28,902 nucleotides of DNA from a virus: positions 1-28,902 of IMG/VR virus record IMGVR_UViG_3300045968_000493. The stretch is one strand, 5' to 3'. A program made the translations under genes and the position numbers. The notes beneath the pieces were generated by a model that did not search any database, was not told the DNA's origin, and saw only the letters and a program-made list of their open reading frames with translations. Positions 1 to 8,235 of the stretch are shown here, one piece after another (the first letter of the stretch is position 1; each line of letters opens with the position of its first letter).

Positions 1-101
1 GCGCAGGCTGGCTCGGGAGGTGGAGGGGGTTCCGTGACCTCCCAGGCCAGCAGCATGTCGAGATTGAATCCCTGCGTGTCGCCAAGACGGATCAGCTGCA
101 T
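1..101 (-). CDS. Hypothetical phage protein, 3' part outside window
   Basis: The ATG lies at 101-99, preceded by a strong AGGAGGTGTCCC ribosome site, 10 bp after the stop of the 158-residue gene. Only 33 codons are inside the window. They begin MQLIRLGDTQGFNLDML and include a Pro-rich stretch (EPPPPPEP), and the frame is open to the edge. It is the next gene in the leftward head operon, so a head-tail or virion role is likely from position alone. The family is not recognised. Confidence 0.6.
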   Translation of the reverse strand, partial: MQLIRLGDTQGFNLDMLLAWEVTEPPPPPEPAC

Positions 102-111
102 GGGACACCTC

Positions 112-588
112 CTAATTTGCGAGAGCATTCGGCAGGGCGGCATCGACGTAGCGCGCGGCCCCCAGGATGTAATACGCCGCAAGAACGTCCGCGAAGGCCC
201 CGGGATTGGCAATACTGAGCCGCAGACTGTCAAAGCCATTGTCCACGTCCAGGCTGGCGGCTTCCACCTCGATCAGGTGCACCTGGTTGGGGGTATTGGG
301 GAGGTTAAACGTGTTCGCGGTCACCGCGCTGGCCACGGGGCCCGTGCCGACGTTCCAGGCGTGCTGGTAGCGGGTGGTGAAGGGCAAGACTTTGGCGTTC
401 ACCCCGGCAACGCCAATCCCCTGGAGCAGCCCCACGGCGGGCGTTCCTCCGGCCCAGGCCCCCTGGATGATGACCACCTGCGCCCGCGCATACCGCCGCA
501 GCGACACCCATTGCCCGCTCTGGCCCGCGCCAGTAATGTCCTGGGGAAGCAACGCCACGACGGTGGTAATCTGGTTCAGTAGTGCCAT
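112..588 (-). CDS. Hypothetical head-module protein (158 aa)
   Basis: This is a 158-residue protein starting MALLNQITTVVALLPQDITG, with a GGGAGGAGACGACTCT ribosome site. It has no signal peptide or membrane segment. It is rich in Ala, Val, Gly and Asn, with alternating hydrophobic stretches typical of a beta-rich virion protein. It follows the Ig-like and major capsid genes in a compact leftward operon, a place where decoration, head-completion or adaptor proteins are often encoded. I see no diagnostic motif. The structural role is inferred from position and composition only. Confidence 0.7.
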   Translation of the reverse strand: MALLNQITTVVALLPQDITGAGQSGQWVSLRRYARAQVVIIQGAWAGGTPAVGLLQGIGVAGVNAKVLPFTTRYQHAWNVGTGPVASAVTANTFNLPNTPNQVHLIEVEAASLDVDNGFDSLRLSIANPGAFADVLAAYYILGAARYVDAALPNALAN

Positions 589-604
589 AGAGTCGTCTCC
601 TCCC

Positions 605-922
605 CTATTTGAGTTCCGGGGCGCCCACGGTAATCGTCAGCGATTCCGCCGTGGCACTCGTGACATGCACCGCGATCGTGTCGACCACGGGCACCACGCC
701 CGCCCCCAGGTCCGCATCGACGTGCACGCTGACCGTAGAATCGCCCGGGTCGCCCGAAACGACATAGGCGCTGGTCGCATCAATCGGCTGGGTGGTGCAG
801 GTGCCGGCCGTCACGGTCCAGGTGGCTGCCCCGTCCACGGGGGCCGGGTTGCCGGCGGCGGTCATGGGCTGCACGGTGACCCGCGTCTTTTCCTCGTTGG
901 TCATCGTCACGGTACTGGGCAT
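605..922 (-). CDS. Small Ig-like (BIG-type) virion protein
   Basis: This 105-residue protein has a TAGGAGCCCCGT ribosome site before its ATG. The pattern (AATWTVTAG near residues 32-40, DSTVSVHVDADLG around 61-73, DTIAVHVTSA around 81-90) is the alternating strand pattern of a bacterial Ig-like fold, in which 'W-x-V' and 'G-x-x-x-V-x-A' elements recur. Ig-like domains are common on phage capsid and tail surfaces, where they bind weakly to carbohydrates or cells. It lies directly downstream of the major capsid gene, so a capsid decoration protein is the favoured reading. The fold is inferred by eye. Confidence 0.6.
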   Translation of the reverse strand: MPSTVTMTNEEKTRVTVQPMTAAGNPAPVDGAATWTVTAGTCTTQPIDATSAYVVSGDPGDSTVSVHVDADLGAGVVPVVDTIAVHVTSATAESLTITVGAPELK

Positions 923-969
923 ACGGGGCTCCTACTCTCACCAGATATACACATGAATTTTCGTACCCT

Positions 970-2373
970 CTACGGTCTTGCTGCTAAAGCGATATAAGCC
1001 GATAAAGTATTGATTCCATGGTATGGAGCGAGTGGTGTTGTCAGCATCGGTTCACTATCTGCCCTAAATGTAAAGCGGAATGCCGTCTCATCGTAAAGGA
1101 AGCGAATATGGATCGAAATATCCTCCTCTAACCCTCCTTGTATCCCCAAGGCGACAAACCCGAGATTCGCCAGAATAATATCCCCGACCGTCCCCAGCGT
1201 CTGGCAATACTCGACGGTGTGCAGCGGCAGGCCCTTCAGACGCCGTTGCGGCGCCTCGGCCACATTCGGCCAGCCGGTGGGACTGGCGATGAACACCGGG
1301 AAGCCCGAGGTGCCCAGCTGGAGGTTGAGGGTTTCCAGCGCCGGTTCCACGTCTTTGTTGATGAACCAGCGCGCCCCTTGCTCGGCTCGCGGGTGCAGGC
1401 GGGCGTACATGTTGTTGATGTTTTCGAGCACCAGCGGCTCCGATTGCGCGCCTTCGGCGGGCACCGTAATTAACGCCGGGCTCAGCATCACCCCGAGGGG
1501 TTGACCAGTCCCCGTCCCGAACAGGATGGCATTGTTGACCGCCCAGAGGATGGCTTCAGAGGCCGACCGCCGGATGTACTGATCGAGCGCCGGCGCATTG
1601 CGGAGCAGCTTGTCGGTGGCATAGACCACCACGGCCAGCTCTTCAGGCTCCAATTTGATCTGGCGCAACCGCGGAAACGACGGGGTTTTGAGTTCGCCTT
1701 CTGCCACCCAGTACGCCTGGGTGCCGCCGTAGCGACTGGGGCCAATGGAATCGCCGGCCGCCGGAATGGTGAGCGATTCCCCGACAATCGTAAAATTCTG
1801 GGTGTACTGCATCAAGTTCTCGGGGGCCGCATTGACCAGATCGAGAATCTGTTGCGAAAACGACGGCGGCACCAGCGCCCCGCCCTGGGTGAGATCGCCC
1901 TGGTTCATGCCACTGGCCGCCTGCATTTTGAGCAAGCGCTCATCGAACAGACCGCGGCCCGGGATGGCGGCCTGATAGACCACCGAGAAAAACTCGCCCA
2001 TCGACGCAAAGCCGCGCTTCGGATCGTCCAGCACCCGGTCGTGGAGGTGCGTCAGCCGCGCCATGGGGCCCTGCGTGAAGGTGGTGAGCGCCGAGGGGCT
2101 GCGGTCAATCCCCTGCCGCCGTTCTTCCAGGAGCAGGCGCCGGGCGGCTTTCTGGTCCGCCTCAAACTGGTCGGTATAGTCTTTTTCGTAGGCATCGGCC
2201 TGGGCGATCAGGCCATCAAACTCCAGCTTTTCCTCGTCGGTCATGTGCCGGCCCTGGTCGTCGGCCTGCTCGATGAGGGCCTGGGCTTGCTGCTGCAGGC
2301 GGGTACTCTCGGCGCGCAACTGGTTCAGGTTCTTAATGACCTGACTTTTCGGGACTTCAAACGTGGTGCTCAT
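970..2373 (-). CDS. HK97-family major capsid protein
   Basis: This 467-residue protein is the main shell subunit. Residues 1 to about 100 are highly charged and heptad-like (LNQLRAESTRLQQQAQALIE), which is the HK97-type delta domain that acts as internal scaffold and is removed by the prohead protease. The rest shows family features: an N-arm region after about 160 (GGALVPPSFSQQILDLV), the E-loop/P-domain part near PSFPRLRQIKLEPEELAVVVYATDKLL, and AILFGTGTGQPLGVM. The start codon overlaps the protease stop (ATGA at 2373-2370), giving translational coupling. Order portal, protease, capsid is the standard HK97 arrangement. The last 100-150 bp of coding sequence are visibly more AT-rich than the rest. 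Confidence 0.93.
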   Translation of the reverse strand: MSTTFEVPKSQVIKNLNQLRAESTRLQQQAQALIEQADDQGRHMTDEEKLEFDGLIAQADAYEKDYTDQFEADQKAARRLLLEERRQGIDRSPSALTTFTQGPMARLTHLHDRVLDDPKRGFASMGEFFSVVYQAAIPGRGLFDERLLKMQAASGMNQGDLTQGGALVPPSFSQQILDLVNAAPENLMQYTQNFTIVGESLTIPAAGDSIGPSRYGGTQAYWVAEGELKTPSFPRLRQIKLEPEELAVVVYATDKLLRNAPALDQYIRRSASEAILWAVNNAILFGTGTGQPLGVMLSPALITVPAEGAQSEPLVLENINNMYARLHPRAEQGARWFINKDVEPALETLNLQLGTSGFPVFIASPTGWPNVAEAPQRRLKGLPLHTVEYCQTLGTVGDIILANLGFVALGIQGGLEEDISIHIRFLYDETAFRFTFRADSEPMLTTPLAPYHGINTLSAYIALAARP

Positions 2374-3461
2374 AGGGTCTGCTCCCTTCTGCTGTGCGTC
2401 AGGTCAGAGTGACGACGCTGTTGTGCCCGCAAAACCATCTTGGCCTGTGCCGTTGCATGGCCCCGGGGCGGGGCCGCCAGCGCCGGCGTGACCGGCACAT
2501 GCCCCCGGCGCAAGTCTTCCAGCGTTGCGTCGAGGCTCTGGACCGCATCGAGTAAGCCTAACCGTTGCGCCGGGGCGCCGTGATGCACCCGGCCATCACT
2601 GACCAGCGCCAGGGCATCCTGGGACAGGCCCCGACTGCGGCGGATACTGCCAAGAAAATGCTGATTGATGGCCTCGACCCGCGCCCGCACATACCCCAGG
2701 GCTTCTGCCGACACCGGGGCGCCGTCCACGCCGAGCCCCTTGTAGGGGCCCGTGGCCACGACATGCACGGTGATGCCGAGCCGTTCGAGACGTTTACTGC
2801 TATCTTCGAGGACGGCCATGGTCCCGATACTGCCAATTTCCGCCGTGGCGTTGGCGGTAATGCGCGACGCCTGTGAGGCCACCCAATACGCCGCACTGGC
2901 CCCCAGGTCCTCAATATGGGCCACTACAGGCTTGCTGTGGCGTATCTGCCAGACGTCATCCGCAAGGTCCTGCACGCCATCGACGTGCCCGCCGGGGGAG
3001 TAAACCTGGAGCACAATGCTGTGCACCTCGGGGTCGCGGGCCGCCTGGCGCAGGGCGTGCCGGGTGCGCACCGTGCTGGTGCCGCCGAATTTCGAATCCC
3101 CCTTGGTCAGCGGGCCAGCGAGCGGAATCAGCGCGGTGTGTTCCTGCAGCTCATAGGGACGTCGGTCACGGACGGCGGCAAGCGGTTGTGCACTCCAGAG
3201 GGTCGTGTGCCCCGCCTGGAAGAGGGCGACCGCTTGTTGGAACCACAGCGGCTCCACGGCCCAGATCCCGAGGTGGGACGACCAGCACGCCGCGGTCGTT
3301 CCATCGGCGGATGCCTCACCATGCGCCTCGCGCCACTGGCGAAAGCAGACGGCTGATCTTTGCGCCTGGTCGGGAAAATCGTCGTTGGCCGTGTCCGATT
3401 TCATACATCTCGAGATGAAATCGTCCTCTGCTTCGCCGTCACGGGGCGTCGGGAGGGGCAT
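2370..3461 (-). CDS. Prohead protease, S49 (SppA-like) family with N-terminal DFISRCM-type domain
   Basis: This 363-residue protein is the head maturation protease. The S49 domain spans about residues 105-340. The signature SPGGHVDG is at 155-162. The nucleophile Ser189 lies in GASAAYWVAS and the general base Lys241 in TGPYKGLG, matching the Ser-Lys dyad of short SppA enzymes. The first 45 residues (DDFISRCMKSDTANDDFP, then AVCFRQWR) are a small module that I know from the N-termini of other phage head proteases and related proteins. The gene starts one base into the portal stop (TAATG at 3463-3459) and overlaps the capsid start by 4 bp, so portal, protease and capsid are translationally coupled. 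It probably cuts the capsid delta domain. Confidence 0.9.
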   Translation of the reverse strand: MPLPTPRDGEAEDDFISRCMKSDTANDDFPDQAQRSAVCFRQWREAHGEASADGTTAACWSSHLGIWAVEPLWFQQAVALFQAGHTTLWSAQPLAAVRDRRPYELQEHTALIPLAGPLTKGDSKFGGTSTVRTRHALRQAARDPEVHSIVLQVYSPGGHVDGVQDLADDVWQIRHSKPVVAHIEDLGASAAYWVASQASRITANATAEIGSIGTMAVLEDSSKRLERLGITVHVVATGPYKGLGVDGAPVSAEALGYVRARVEAINQHFLGSIRRSRGLSQDALALVSDGRVHHGAPAQRLGLLDAVQSLDATLEDLRRGHVPVTPALAAPPRGHATAQAKMVLRAQQRRHSDLTHSRREQTL

Positions 3462-4813
3462 TACTCCTCCTCCTCTGGGTGGTGACCATTGGTGCCGTTG
3501 CGGCCTGGGATGGCCGGGAAGCCCGCCGGAGCGTTTGGCGCGTCCTGCTCATCGGTATTATCTTCATGAACCACTTGATTGATGGGCGTGTAGTTATTCG
3601 AGGCGATAAAAAACGTGTCGCCGGCAGGGCCAATAGAATTCAAGTTTTCGAACTCACGCACGTCATTAGGACTTATAGCCCCAACCCCAAACAGGTCCTT
3701 GTAAAACGTCGCGCGCGCCGCCTGATCGCCCCGTAGGAGCCCTTGCACGGCATGTTCGGCAAAATACTCCGGCTCATCGGCAAACAGTTTGCGCTTCAAT
3801 TCCTGTTCCCAGCGCGTGAGCCACGGCATCAGCGTATCCGGGACATATTCCAGATTCTGCTGTTCCATGTTGGAATAGGTCGAATCGGTGAGATCGTGTA
3901 CTTTCGACTTGGGCATGCGAAACCAGCGGCACACTTCTTCCACCTGAAACTGCCGCGTCTCTAAGAATTGCGCCTCTTCGGGAGGCACCCCCAGCCTGGT
4001 ATACTTCAGGCCCTCTTCGAGCACGGCCAGTTTCATGGCATTGCTCGGCCCGCCATAAATCGTCTGCCAGGATTCCCGCAGGCGTTTTTGCGCCGCCTCG
4101 GTCAAGGTGGCGGGGTGTTCGAGCACCGCGCCGACAGTCGCCCCATTGCCGAAAAACGCCGCCCCAAAGGTCTGCGCCGCCAGCCCGAGGCCGAGCGATT
4201 CGGCGGCCAGGCGGAGCACACTATAGCCTTCGTAGCCTTCGGACCCGAGGCCCTTGATGTGCAATATATTGTCCTGGCGCAGCCGCCGTACCCCGGCACG
4301 GCTGCCGCCCGGCAGGGTGAGTTCGCCCCCGTACACGTCGTACACGAGGCGGCCGTCCTCATCGCGGCGCACCTGCACGCGGCTCGGATGGATCGGCCAC
4401 AGGGCCTGCACGACGTTGCCCGGGCTAAAGACGATCTCGGCATAGCCGTTGCCCCAGGCCAGGGCGTGATGCGTCAGGGTCTCGCGGAAGGTCATGGCGG
4501 TCATATCATCGTTGGGCTGATCGTGCAGCAGGGCATAGGCGGGATGGTCGACCGCGCGCTCTTTGCCACGGGGCAGGCGGCGATAGGTGTGCAGGGGGAG
4601 CTTGCCGACGTCTTCGGAGATGTTGCGCAGACAGGCGTAGTAGATCGCCAGGGTCATGGCGGTGACGGGTCCCACGGCCATCCCGGCGCGGGTGGTCAGC
4701 CCTCCCGCCCACGACAGCAGCCAGGCGGACGGCGATTGCAGGCCGCTCATGCCGTTCGCGGCAGTCAGCGTCGGGGCAGCAGCTTTGGGACGGAGCCAGG
4801 GAAACCAGCGCAT
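3461..4813 (-). CDS. HK97-family portal protein
   Basis: The product forms the dodecameric portal ring at the capsid vertex through which DNA is packaged. From the ATG at 4813 it is 450 residues, starting MRWFPWLRPK. Typical portal features are YYACLRNISEDVGKLPLHTYRR early, then DQPNDDMTAMTFRETL, WGNGYAEIVF, LHIKGLGSEGYEGYSVL, and KVHDLTDSTYSNMEQQNLEY in the later stem and clip region. The C-terminus ends in an acidic tail. A GTG at 4843 would add 10 residues but has no Shine-Dalgarno. The ATG has GAGGA about 11 nt upstream and a family-like N-terminus, so I prefer it. Confidence 0.9.
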   Translation of the reverse strand: MRWFPWLRPKAAAPTLTAANGMSGLQSPSAWLLSWAGGLTTRAGMAVGPVTAMTLAIYYACLRNISEDVGKLPLHTYRRLPRGKERAVDHPAYALLHDQPNDDMTAMTFRETLTHHALAWGNGYAEIVFSPGNVVQALWPIHPSRVQVRRDEDGRLVYDVYGGELTLPGGSRAGVRRLRQDNILHIKGLGSEGYEGYSVLRLAAESLGLGLAAQTFGAAFFGNGATVGAVLEHPATLTEAAQKRLRESWQTIYGGPSNAMKLAVLEEGLKYTRLGVPPEEAQFLETRQFQVEEVCRWFRMPKSKVHDLTDSTYSNMEQQNLEYVPDTLMPWLTRWEQELKRKLFADEPEYFAEHAVQGLLRGDQAARATFYKDLFGVGAISPNDVREFENLNSIGPAGDTFFIASNNYTPINQVVHEDNTDEQDAPNAPAGFPAIPGRNGTNGHHPEEEE

Positions 4814-4823
4814 GGGCCAATAC

Positions 4824-4841
4824 GTCCTCAGCGTGGAGGAC
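4824..4841 (-). promoter_or_regulatory. Small hairpin occluding the portal ribosome site
   Basis: On the minus strand the sequence reads GTCCTC-CACGCT-GAGGAC, a perfect 6-bp stem with a 6-nt loop. The 3' arm is the probable Shine-Dalgarno of the portal gene. Pairing would hide it unless upstream ribosomes or unfolding open it, which could limit portal synthesis relative to capsid. The structure is visible in sequence; the regulatory role is inference. Confidence 0.35.
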
Positions 4842-4876
4842 ACACGGCCCGGTCGGATAGGTGTGCCGGGGGGACT

Positions 4877-5095
4877 CTAGGACGGCAAGTGAAGGGTAAT
4901 CTTGGCCTTCACCGAGGCATCATGGAAGTGTAATTCAAGGGTGCCAGTGGCATAATGACAGATCTCGCGTTGATGTTCAAGTACCACTTGAATCATGTGC
5001 TGAATGCGGGGCGACACGGGGGGAGGCGTTGGGCGTTGGGCGTCGGCCCACTGCTGCAACCAGGGATCCGGATTGGTCAGGCCGCTCTCGCTCAT
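4877..5095 (-). CDS. Hypothetical protein (72 aa), head module
   Basis: This is a 72-residue protein starting MSESGLTNPDPWLQQWADAQ. It has a Pro-rich stretch (RPTPPPVSP) near residues 21-29 and a helix-like central part (IQHMIQVVLEHQREICHYA). Its ATG overlaps the stop of the 92-residue gene upstream (ATGA at 5095-5092), so the two are coupled. It lies between the large terminase and the portal. No family is recognised. A packaging accessory role is possible from location only. Confidence 0.65.
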   Translation of the reverse strand: MSESGLTNPDPWLQQWADAQRPTPPPVSPRIQHMIQVVLEHQREICHYATGTLELHFHDASVKAKITLHLPS

Positions 5096-5370
5096 AGTAC
5101 GGGCCTCCAGGTGACCGTGTTCAAGGAACCATCGAACACCGCTTCATACTCCGGGAGGCGATGCCCCTGGGGGACCTCCGCCCACTCCGCACACCAGGCA
5201 TGGTAGGCAAATACCTCTTCGGCATGCAGATATTCACACCGCACCACGACGACCGACGCCAGGATCTGCTGCACCGTGCGCAAGTCTTCCAGGGTGCGGT
5301 ACAACATCCCCGCAAGGCGGAAGACGCCATAACGGCGGGGAACGGCGGACGAAGAGGCCACGCTGCTCAT
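5092..5370 (-). CDS. Hypothetical protein (92 aa), head module
   Basis: This 92-residue protein starts MSSVASSSAVPRRYGVFRL. The central part (RTLEDLRTVQQILASVVVV) looks like a helix followed by a strand, and the second half is rich in aromatic and acidic residues (YLHAEEVFAYHAWCAEWAE). The start codon overlaps the stop of the 22-codon ORF upstream, and its own stop overlaps the next start, so it belongs to a chain of coupled small genes between terminase and portal. The function is unknown. Confidence 0.65.
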   Translation of the reverse strand: MSSVASSSAVPRRYGVFRLAGMLYRTLEDLRTVQQILASVVVVRCEYLHAEEVFAYHAWCAEWAEVPQGHRLPEYEAVFDGSLNTVTWRPVL

Positions 5371-5435
5371 GTACTCACCGCGTCAGGCGCAGGAGGAGGA
5401 TGCCGCTGGGGAGCATGCTGTGGTTGCTCGCTCAT
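5367..5435 (-). CDS. Very small ORF (22 aa), possible coupling peptide
   Basis: ATG at 5435 follows AGGGGAGGATCGCG, a good ribosome site, and the 22-residue product is MSEQPQHAPQRHPPPAPDAV plus two residues. It is rich in Pro, Gln and His. Its TGA overlaps the ATG of the 92-residue gene (ATGA). This geometry suggests that ribosomes translate it, either as a leader that delivers ribosomes to the next gene or as a genuine tiny protein. Short length makes it uncertain. Confidence 0.4.
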   Translation of the reverse strand: MSEQPQHAPQRHPPPAPDAVST

Positions 5436-5447
5436 CGCGATCCTCCC

Positions 5448-5576
5448 CTACTTCTCTCTGGGGGATGCCCGCCCAATCAAGAACGCAATCCAGCCGACTA
5501 ACATCATGAACATAAACGACAGAATCCCCTTCAGGAGTTCCGTAGCCATGCCGTCGCGGTCTTGTGCTGGTTCCAT
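5448..5576 (-). CDS. Small single-pass membrane protein (42 aa)
   Basis: ATG at 5576 lies directly after GGGAGGGGGAGGT, one of the strongest ribosome sites in the window, 12 bp after the large terminase stop. The 42-residue product has a polar start (MEPAQDRDGMATELLKG), one hydrophobic segment at about residues 18-34 (ILSFMFMMLVGWIAFLI) and a basic end (GRASPREK). This is a typical single transmembrane helix. An unusual place, inside the packaging operon, leaves the role open: holin-like, membrane anchor or superinfection function are all possible. Confidence 0.6.
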   Translation of the reverse strand: MEPAQDRDGMATELLKGILSFMFMMLVGWIAFLIGRASPREK

Positions 5577-5588
5577 ACCTCCCCCTCC

Positions 5589-7325
5589 CTACACACTGAC
5601 CAGCCCACGCTCGTCATACACACTGCCCTTCGCCTCTGGCCGTACCATCACTCTCCCAAGACTCATCGCCAGCGCGACCAAAGGATCAACCTTGTCACTG
5701 CTCTTCTCTTTGTCAATCTTCATGTTGCCCGCTGGATCACGGCGCACCACACAGTTGCCAGCGCACCACCGTACCAAACGATTCCCGCCATGGTGCAGGG
5801 TGCCTCGGTTAATGAGTCGTTCGATCTCTTGGACAGGGGCAGCCATGGATAAGTACCCCTGGCCATAGGGCACAACAGCATAACCATCCTTGAGCAGGTT
5901 CTGGCAGAATTCTACGCCCTGGAACAGCCGGTCGACGGCAATCTCCTTAATCATGTACACCTCGGCCAGATCCTGGATACGGGAGCGGATCACCGCATAG
6001 TCCGTCTCATCACCCTCGGTGGTCTCCAGCTCGCCGCGTTCGAGGGCCTCCAGGTACACCGGATCGCCATGGCGCGCCCGCTTCTTCGCCGTCTCCTCCG
6101 GCACCCAGTTGTACCACAGGGCTTTGTAGGTACCATCGTCTTCACTGAAGAGCAAACACAGACTGGTCAAATCACTTGTCGCCCCGAGATCCAGTCCCGC
6201 CCAGCACTCGCGCCCGCGCAATCCCTCCGCATCGACCGCGCCGGCGCTGGCGTCCCATTTCTGCAAGTCCAGCCACATCGACACCTGCTGCGTCCGCACA
6301 TTGAGGTGTAGCCTGAGCACCGTCGGCAAGTAGCCCGTCGTCTCCTGCGCCCGCTGAAACTCGCTGCGCAGATACGCCCGCGAGACGCTCACGTCCAGGT
6401 TCGGGTTGGCGATTTCCCAGATCTGTTCGTTCTGGTACACGGCCGGGTCGGTATAGTCCAGGTCCTCGCCCTCCCAGGTCCGTGGCGCTTCATAAATGAC
6501 CGGCAAAAAGTCGGGGCGCTGGATCTGCCCATCGCGGATGCGGCAGGCCAGCTGATACTGCTCGTTACAGATACTCGGGCGATCATAGTCGGCCGTGGTC
6601 AGTTGGACAAACAGCGGCTGGCGGCGGTTCAGCGAGGCAAACGACGTGCGTACCGTATCAAAGAAGTTGCGACTCTGTTGCACGTGCAGCTCGTCGATAA
6701 TCGCCAGGTGCGTGGTATCACCGTGCGCCGTCTCGGCATCGGTGGCAATGATGCGCAGAAACGACGCTTCCTGCTCAATGACAATCGAGCGCGACTGCCC
6801 GGCGGTGGCATTGCCGCCATAGATGCGACAGCGACGAGTGAGATCGGGATCACGCTCGACCATGCCTTTGGCGTACCGGAAGAGCTTCCCGGCCTGCTCA
6901 CGGTCCCCAGCGGCGATGTAGTTCTGCTGCCCCACCTCGTCATCGCAAAACAACACCGCCAGACCAATGGCCGCGCAGAGGGGACTTTTCCCCTGTTTCC
7001 TGGGCGCATAAAAGAACAATTCCCGGTAGCGCCGCACCTGCCGCCCCCGCTCATCGAGGCGTTGCCAGCCAAACACATTGGCCACAATCGCCTGCTGCCA
7101 GGGCTCCAGGATGAAGGGCTGTCCGGCCACGGCGCCCTCGATATGCCGCAGACAGGCCGGGAAGAACTCCAGGAACTTCTCGGCGATCTCCGGGTCAAAC
7201 CAGGCATCGCCAGCAGTGGCTTCTGGGTCATACCCCGGAATCATTCCGAGACGCTGGCGCCACGCTTTGGTGAGGCGTGCCTTAGGCTTGGCGGAAGAAT
7301 TTCGCCTTCGGGTCGTGGCCTTCAT
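5589..7325 (-). CDS. terL: Terminase large subunit
   Basis: This 578-residue packaging motor and nuclease drives phage DNA into the prohead using ATP and cuts it. The ATPase domain has the terminase-type Walker A variant APRKQGKS at about 107-114, Walker B LAIIDELH at about 207-214 and a coupling motif QLTTADYD at about 241-248. The C-terminal nuclease domain shows WAGLDLGATSDLTS (Asp379) and EIAVDRLF (Asp465), likely metal-binding acidic residues of the RNase H-like fold. It pairs with a P27-type small subunit as in HK97-like phages. The first 44 bp overlap the end of terS. Confidence 0.95.
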   Translation of the reverse strand: MKATTRRRNSSAKPKARLTKAWRQRLGMIPGYDPEATAGDAWFDPEIAEKFLEFFPACLRHIEGAVAGQPFILEPWQQAIVANVFGWQRLDERGRQVRRYRELFFYAPRKQGKSPLCAAIGLAVLFCDDEVGQQNYIAAGDREQAGKLFRYAKGMVERDPDLTRRCRIYGGNATAGQSRSIVIEQEASFLRIIATDAETAHGDTTHLAIIDELHVQQSRNFFDTVRTSFASLNRRQPLFVQLTTADYDRPSICNEQYQLACRIRDGQIQRPDFLPVIYEAPRTWEGEDLDYTDPAVYQNEQIWEIANPNLDVSVSRAYLRSEFQRAQETTGYLPTVLRLHLNVRTQQVSMWLDLQKWDASAGAVDAEGLRGRECWAGLDLGATSDLTSLCLLFSEDDGTYKALWYNWVPEETAKKRARHGDPVYLEALERGELETTEGDETDYAVIRSRIQDLAEVYMIKEIAVDRLFQGVEFCQNLLKDGYAVVPYGQGYLSMAAPVQEIERLINRGTLHHGGNRLVRWCAGNCVVRRDPAGNMKIDKEKSSDKVDPLVALAMSLGRVMVRPEAKGSVYDERGLVSV

Positions 7326-7776
7326 GCGGGGCCTTTTCCACCTGCAACGCGGTCCGCGCGCTGGGCGTCAAGCCAAAATGATTTTCAATCCGTAACAGCT
7401 CCGCCGCGAGAGCCTGCGCCACGCGGACTTGCGGATAGAGCTTGAGTTGCGCCAGAAAGGTCTGCCCCTCTTTGTCCATCCCGTAGAGTTCACACGTGGT
7501 GCCATGTTCCTGAATGAACGCTTCCATCTCGCGCCAGCGGGTGGTGAGACGACAATAGCGCGCCAGGGTTCCACGGTCGATCTGCGCGACGATCCCCAGG
7601 TCAGCCAGTTGCTTGGCGAGAGTACGAAAGAGATGGGCACTCTTCGGATCGAGCCATGTGGGACAGGAGGGCAGCGCCGGCGCGGGCTGCGGTTCGGACG
7701 GGCGGGTCTTCGCCAGCCAGGAGCCACGGAGCGCAAGCACCTTCGTTGGCGTCGGTTTCGGGCCACGTTGTCCCAT
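7282..7776 (-). CDS. terS: Terminase small subunit, P27 family
   Basis: The protein is 164 residues from the ATG at 7776, which follows GGAGGTTTCC and gives the family-like start MGQRGPKPTPTKVLALRGS. An ATG 33 bp upstream would add 11 residues and has no ribosome site. P27-type features are the GPKPTPTKVLxLRG opening, the PxWLDPKSAHLFRTLAKQL helix, RYCRLTTRWREMEAFI, and the C-terminal AQALAAELLRIENHFGLTPSAR. Small subunits recognise the packaging site and hand DNA to the large subunit. It overlaps terL by 44 bp, consistent with translational coupling. Confidence 0.88.
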   Translation of the reverse strand: MGQRGPKPTPTKVLALRGSWLAKTRPSEPQPAPALPSCPTWLDPKSAHLFRTLAKQLADLGIVAQIDRGTLARYCRLTTRWREMEAFIQEHGTTCELYGMDKEGQTFLAQLKLYPQVRVAQALAAELLRIENHFGLTPSARTALQVEKAPHEGHDPKAKFFRQA

Positions 7777-7796
7777 GGAAACCTCCAAAATCCTTG

Positions 7797-7821
7797 AAAA
7801 AAGACGCACGGCTGCGCGTGC
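7797..7821 (-). terminator. Candidate intrinsic terminator between HNH and terS
   Basis: On the minus strand GCACG-CGCAGC-CGTGC is followed two bases later by six T residues. A short GC-rich stem with a U-run is the form of a Rho-independent terminator. It could separate transcription of the HNH gene from the terminase-head operon, or attenuate read-through. The stem is only 5 bp, so it may leak. Confidence 0.45.
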
Positions 7822-7875
7822 CGTTCTAGCGGCCCCGGTCGGCGGTTTTTCACCCCCCCTGGTCTCGCGCCCCCG

Positions 7876-8235
7876 TCACGGCGTTGACGGCGCCCGCGCC
7901 CGCCGCTCGGCACCGCTCTTGCGTGCATGACACGACCGACACAGCGTCTGCAGGTTGCTCGGCTCGAAAGCGAGATCGGGCATCACGCGCACGCCGATGC
8001 GGTGATCAACCTCGGTAGCCGCTACCGGGCCACCGAAGCGGGCATGGATGTCGTAGGGGTCCATACACCACGGAAAGCGCTGCAGCATGGCGCGTCGCAG
8101 CCGTTGCCAGCGCGCCGTGGAGCGCGGATCAGGGCCATGGGCAGCCCGCCGGGCCGCATGGTACTGCGCATCGGCCGGCTGCCGCACACGGGGAGACCGC
8201 GACAGGGACTGATGACTCGCCGGACGCCAGGGCAT
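7876..8235 (-). CDS. HNH endonuclease next to terminase (packaging-associated)
   Basis: From ATG 8235 (behind GGGAGTCCCCT) it is 119 residues, starting MPWRPASHQS. The open frame extends 60 codons further upstream, but that part is Cys/Leu-rich, non-family-like and lacks a ribosome site. The HNH core is EVDHR (His78), Asn94 in SNLQTLC and His103 in CHARK. Cys99 and Cys102 form one half of a zinc site, while the usual first pair is reduced to Cys57 followed by MDP. In HK97-like cos phages an HNH protein beside terS-terL supports terminase cutting and packaging, and position supports that role here. Confidence 0.85.
   Translation of the reverse strand: MPWRPASHQSLSRSPRVRQPADAQYHAARRAAHGPDPRSTARWQRLRRAMLQRFPWCMDPYDIHARFGGPVAATEVDHRIGVRVMPDLAFEPSNLQTLCRSCHARKSGAERRARAPSTP

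Noticed and set aside
1501-2412. Open frame of 303 codons on the plus strand opposite the capsid gene
   Set aside because: Antisense to a recognised HK97 major capsid protein; no ribosome site.
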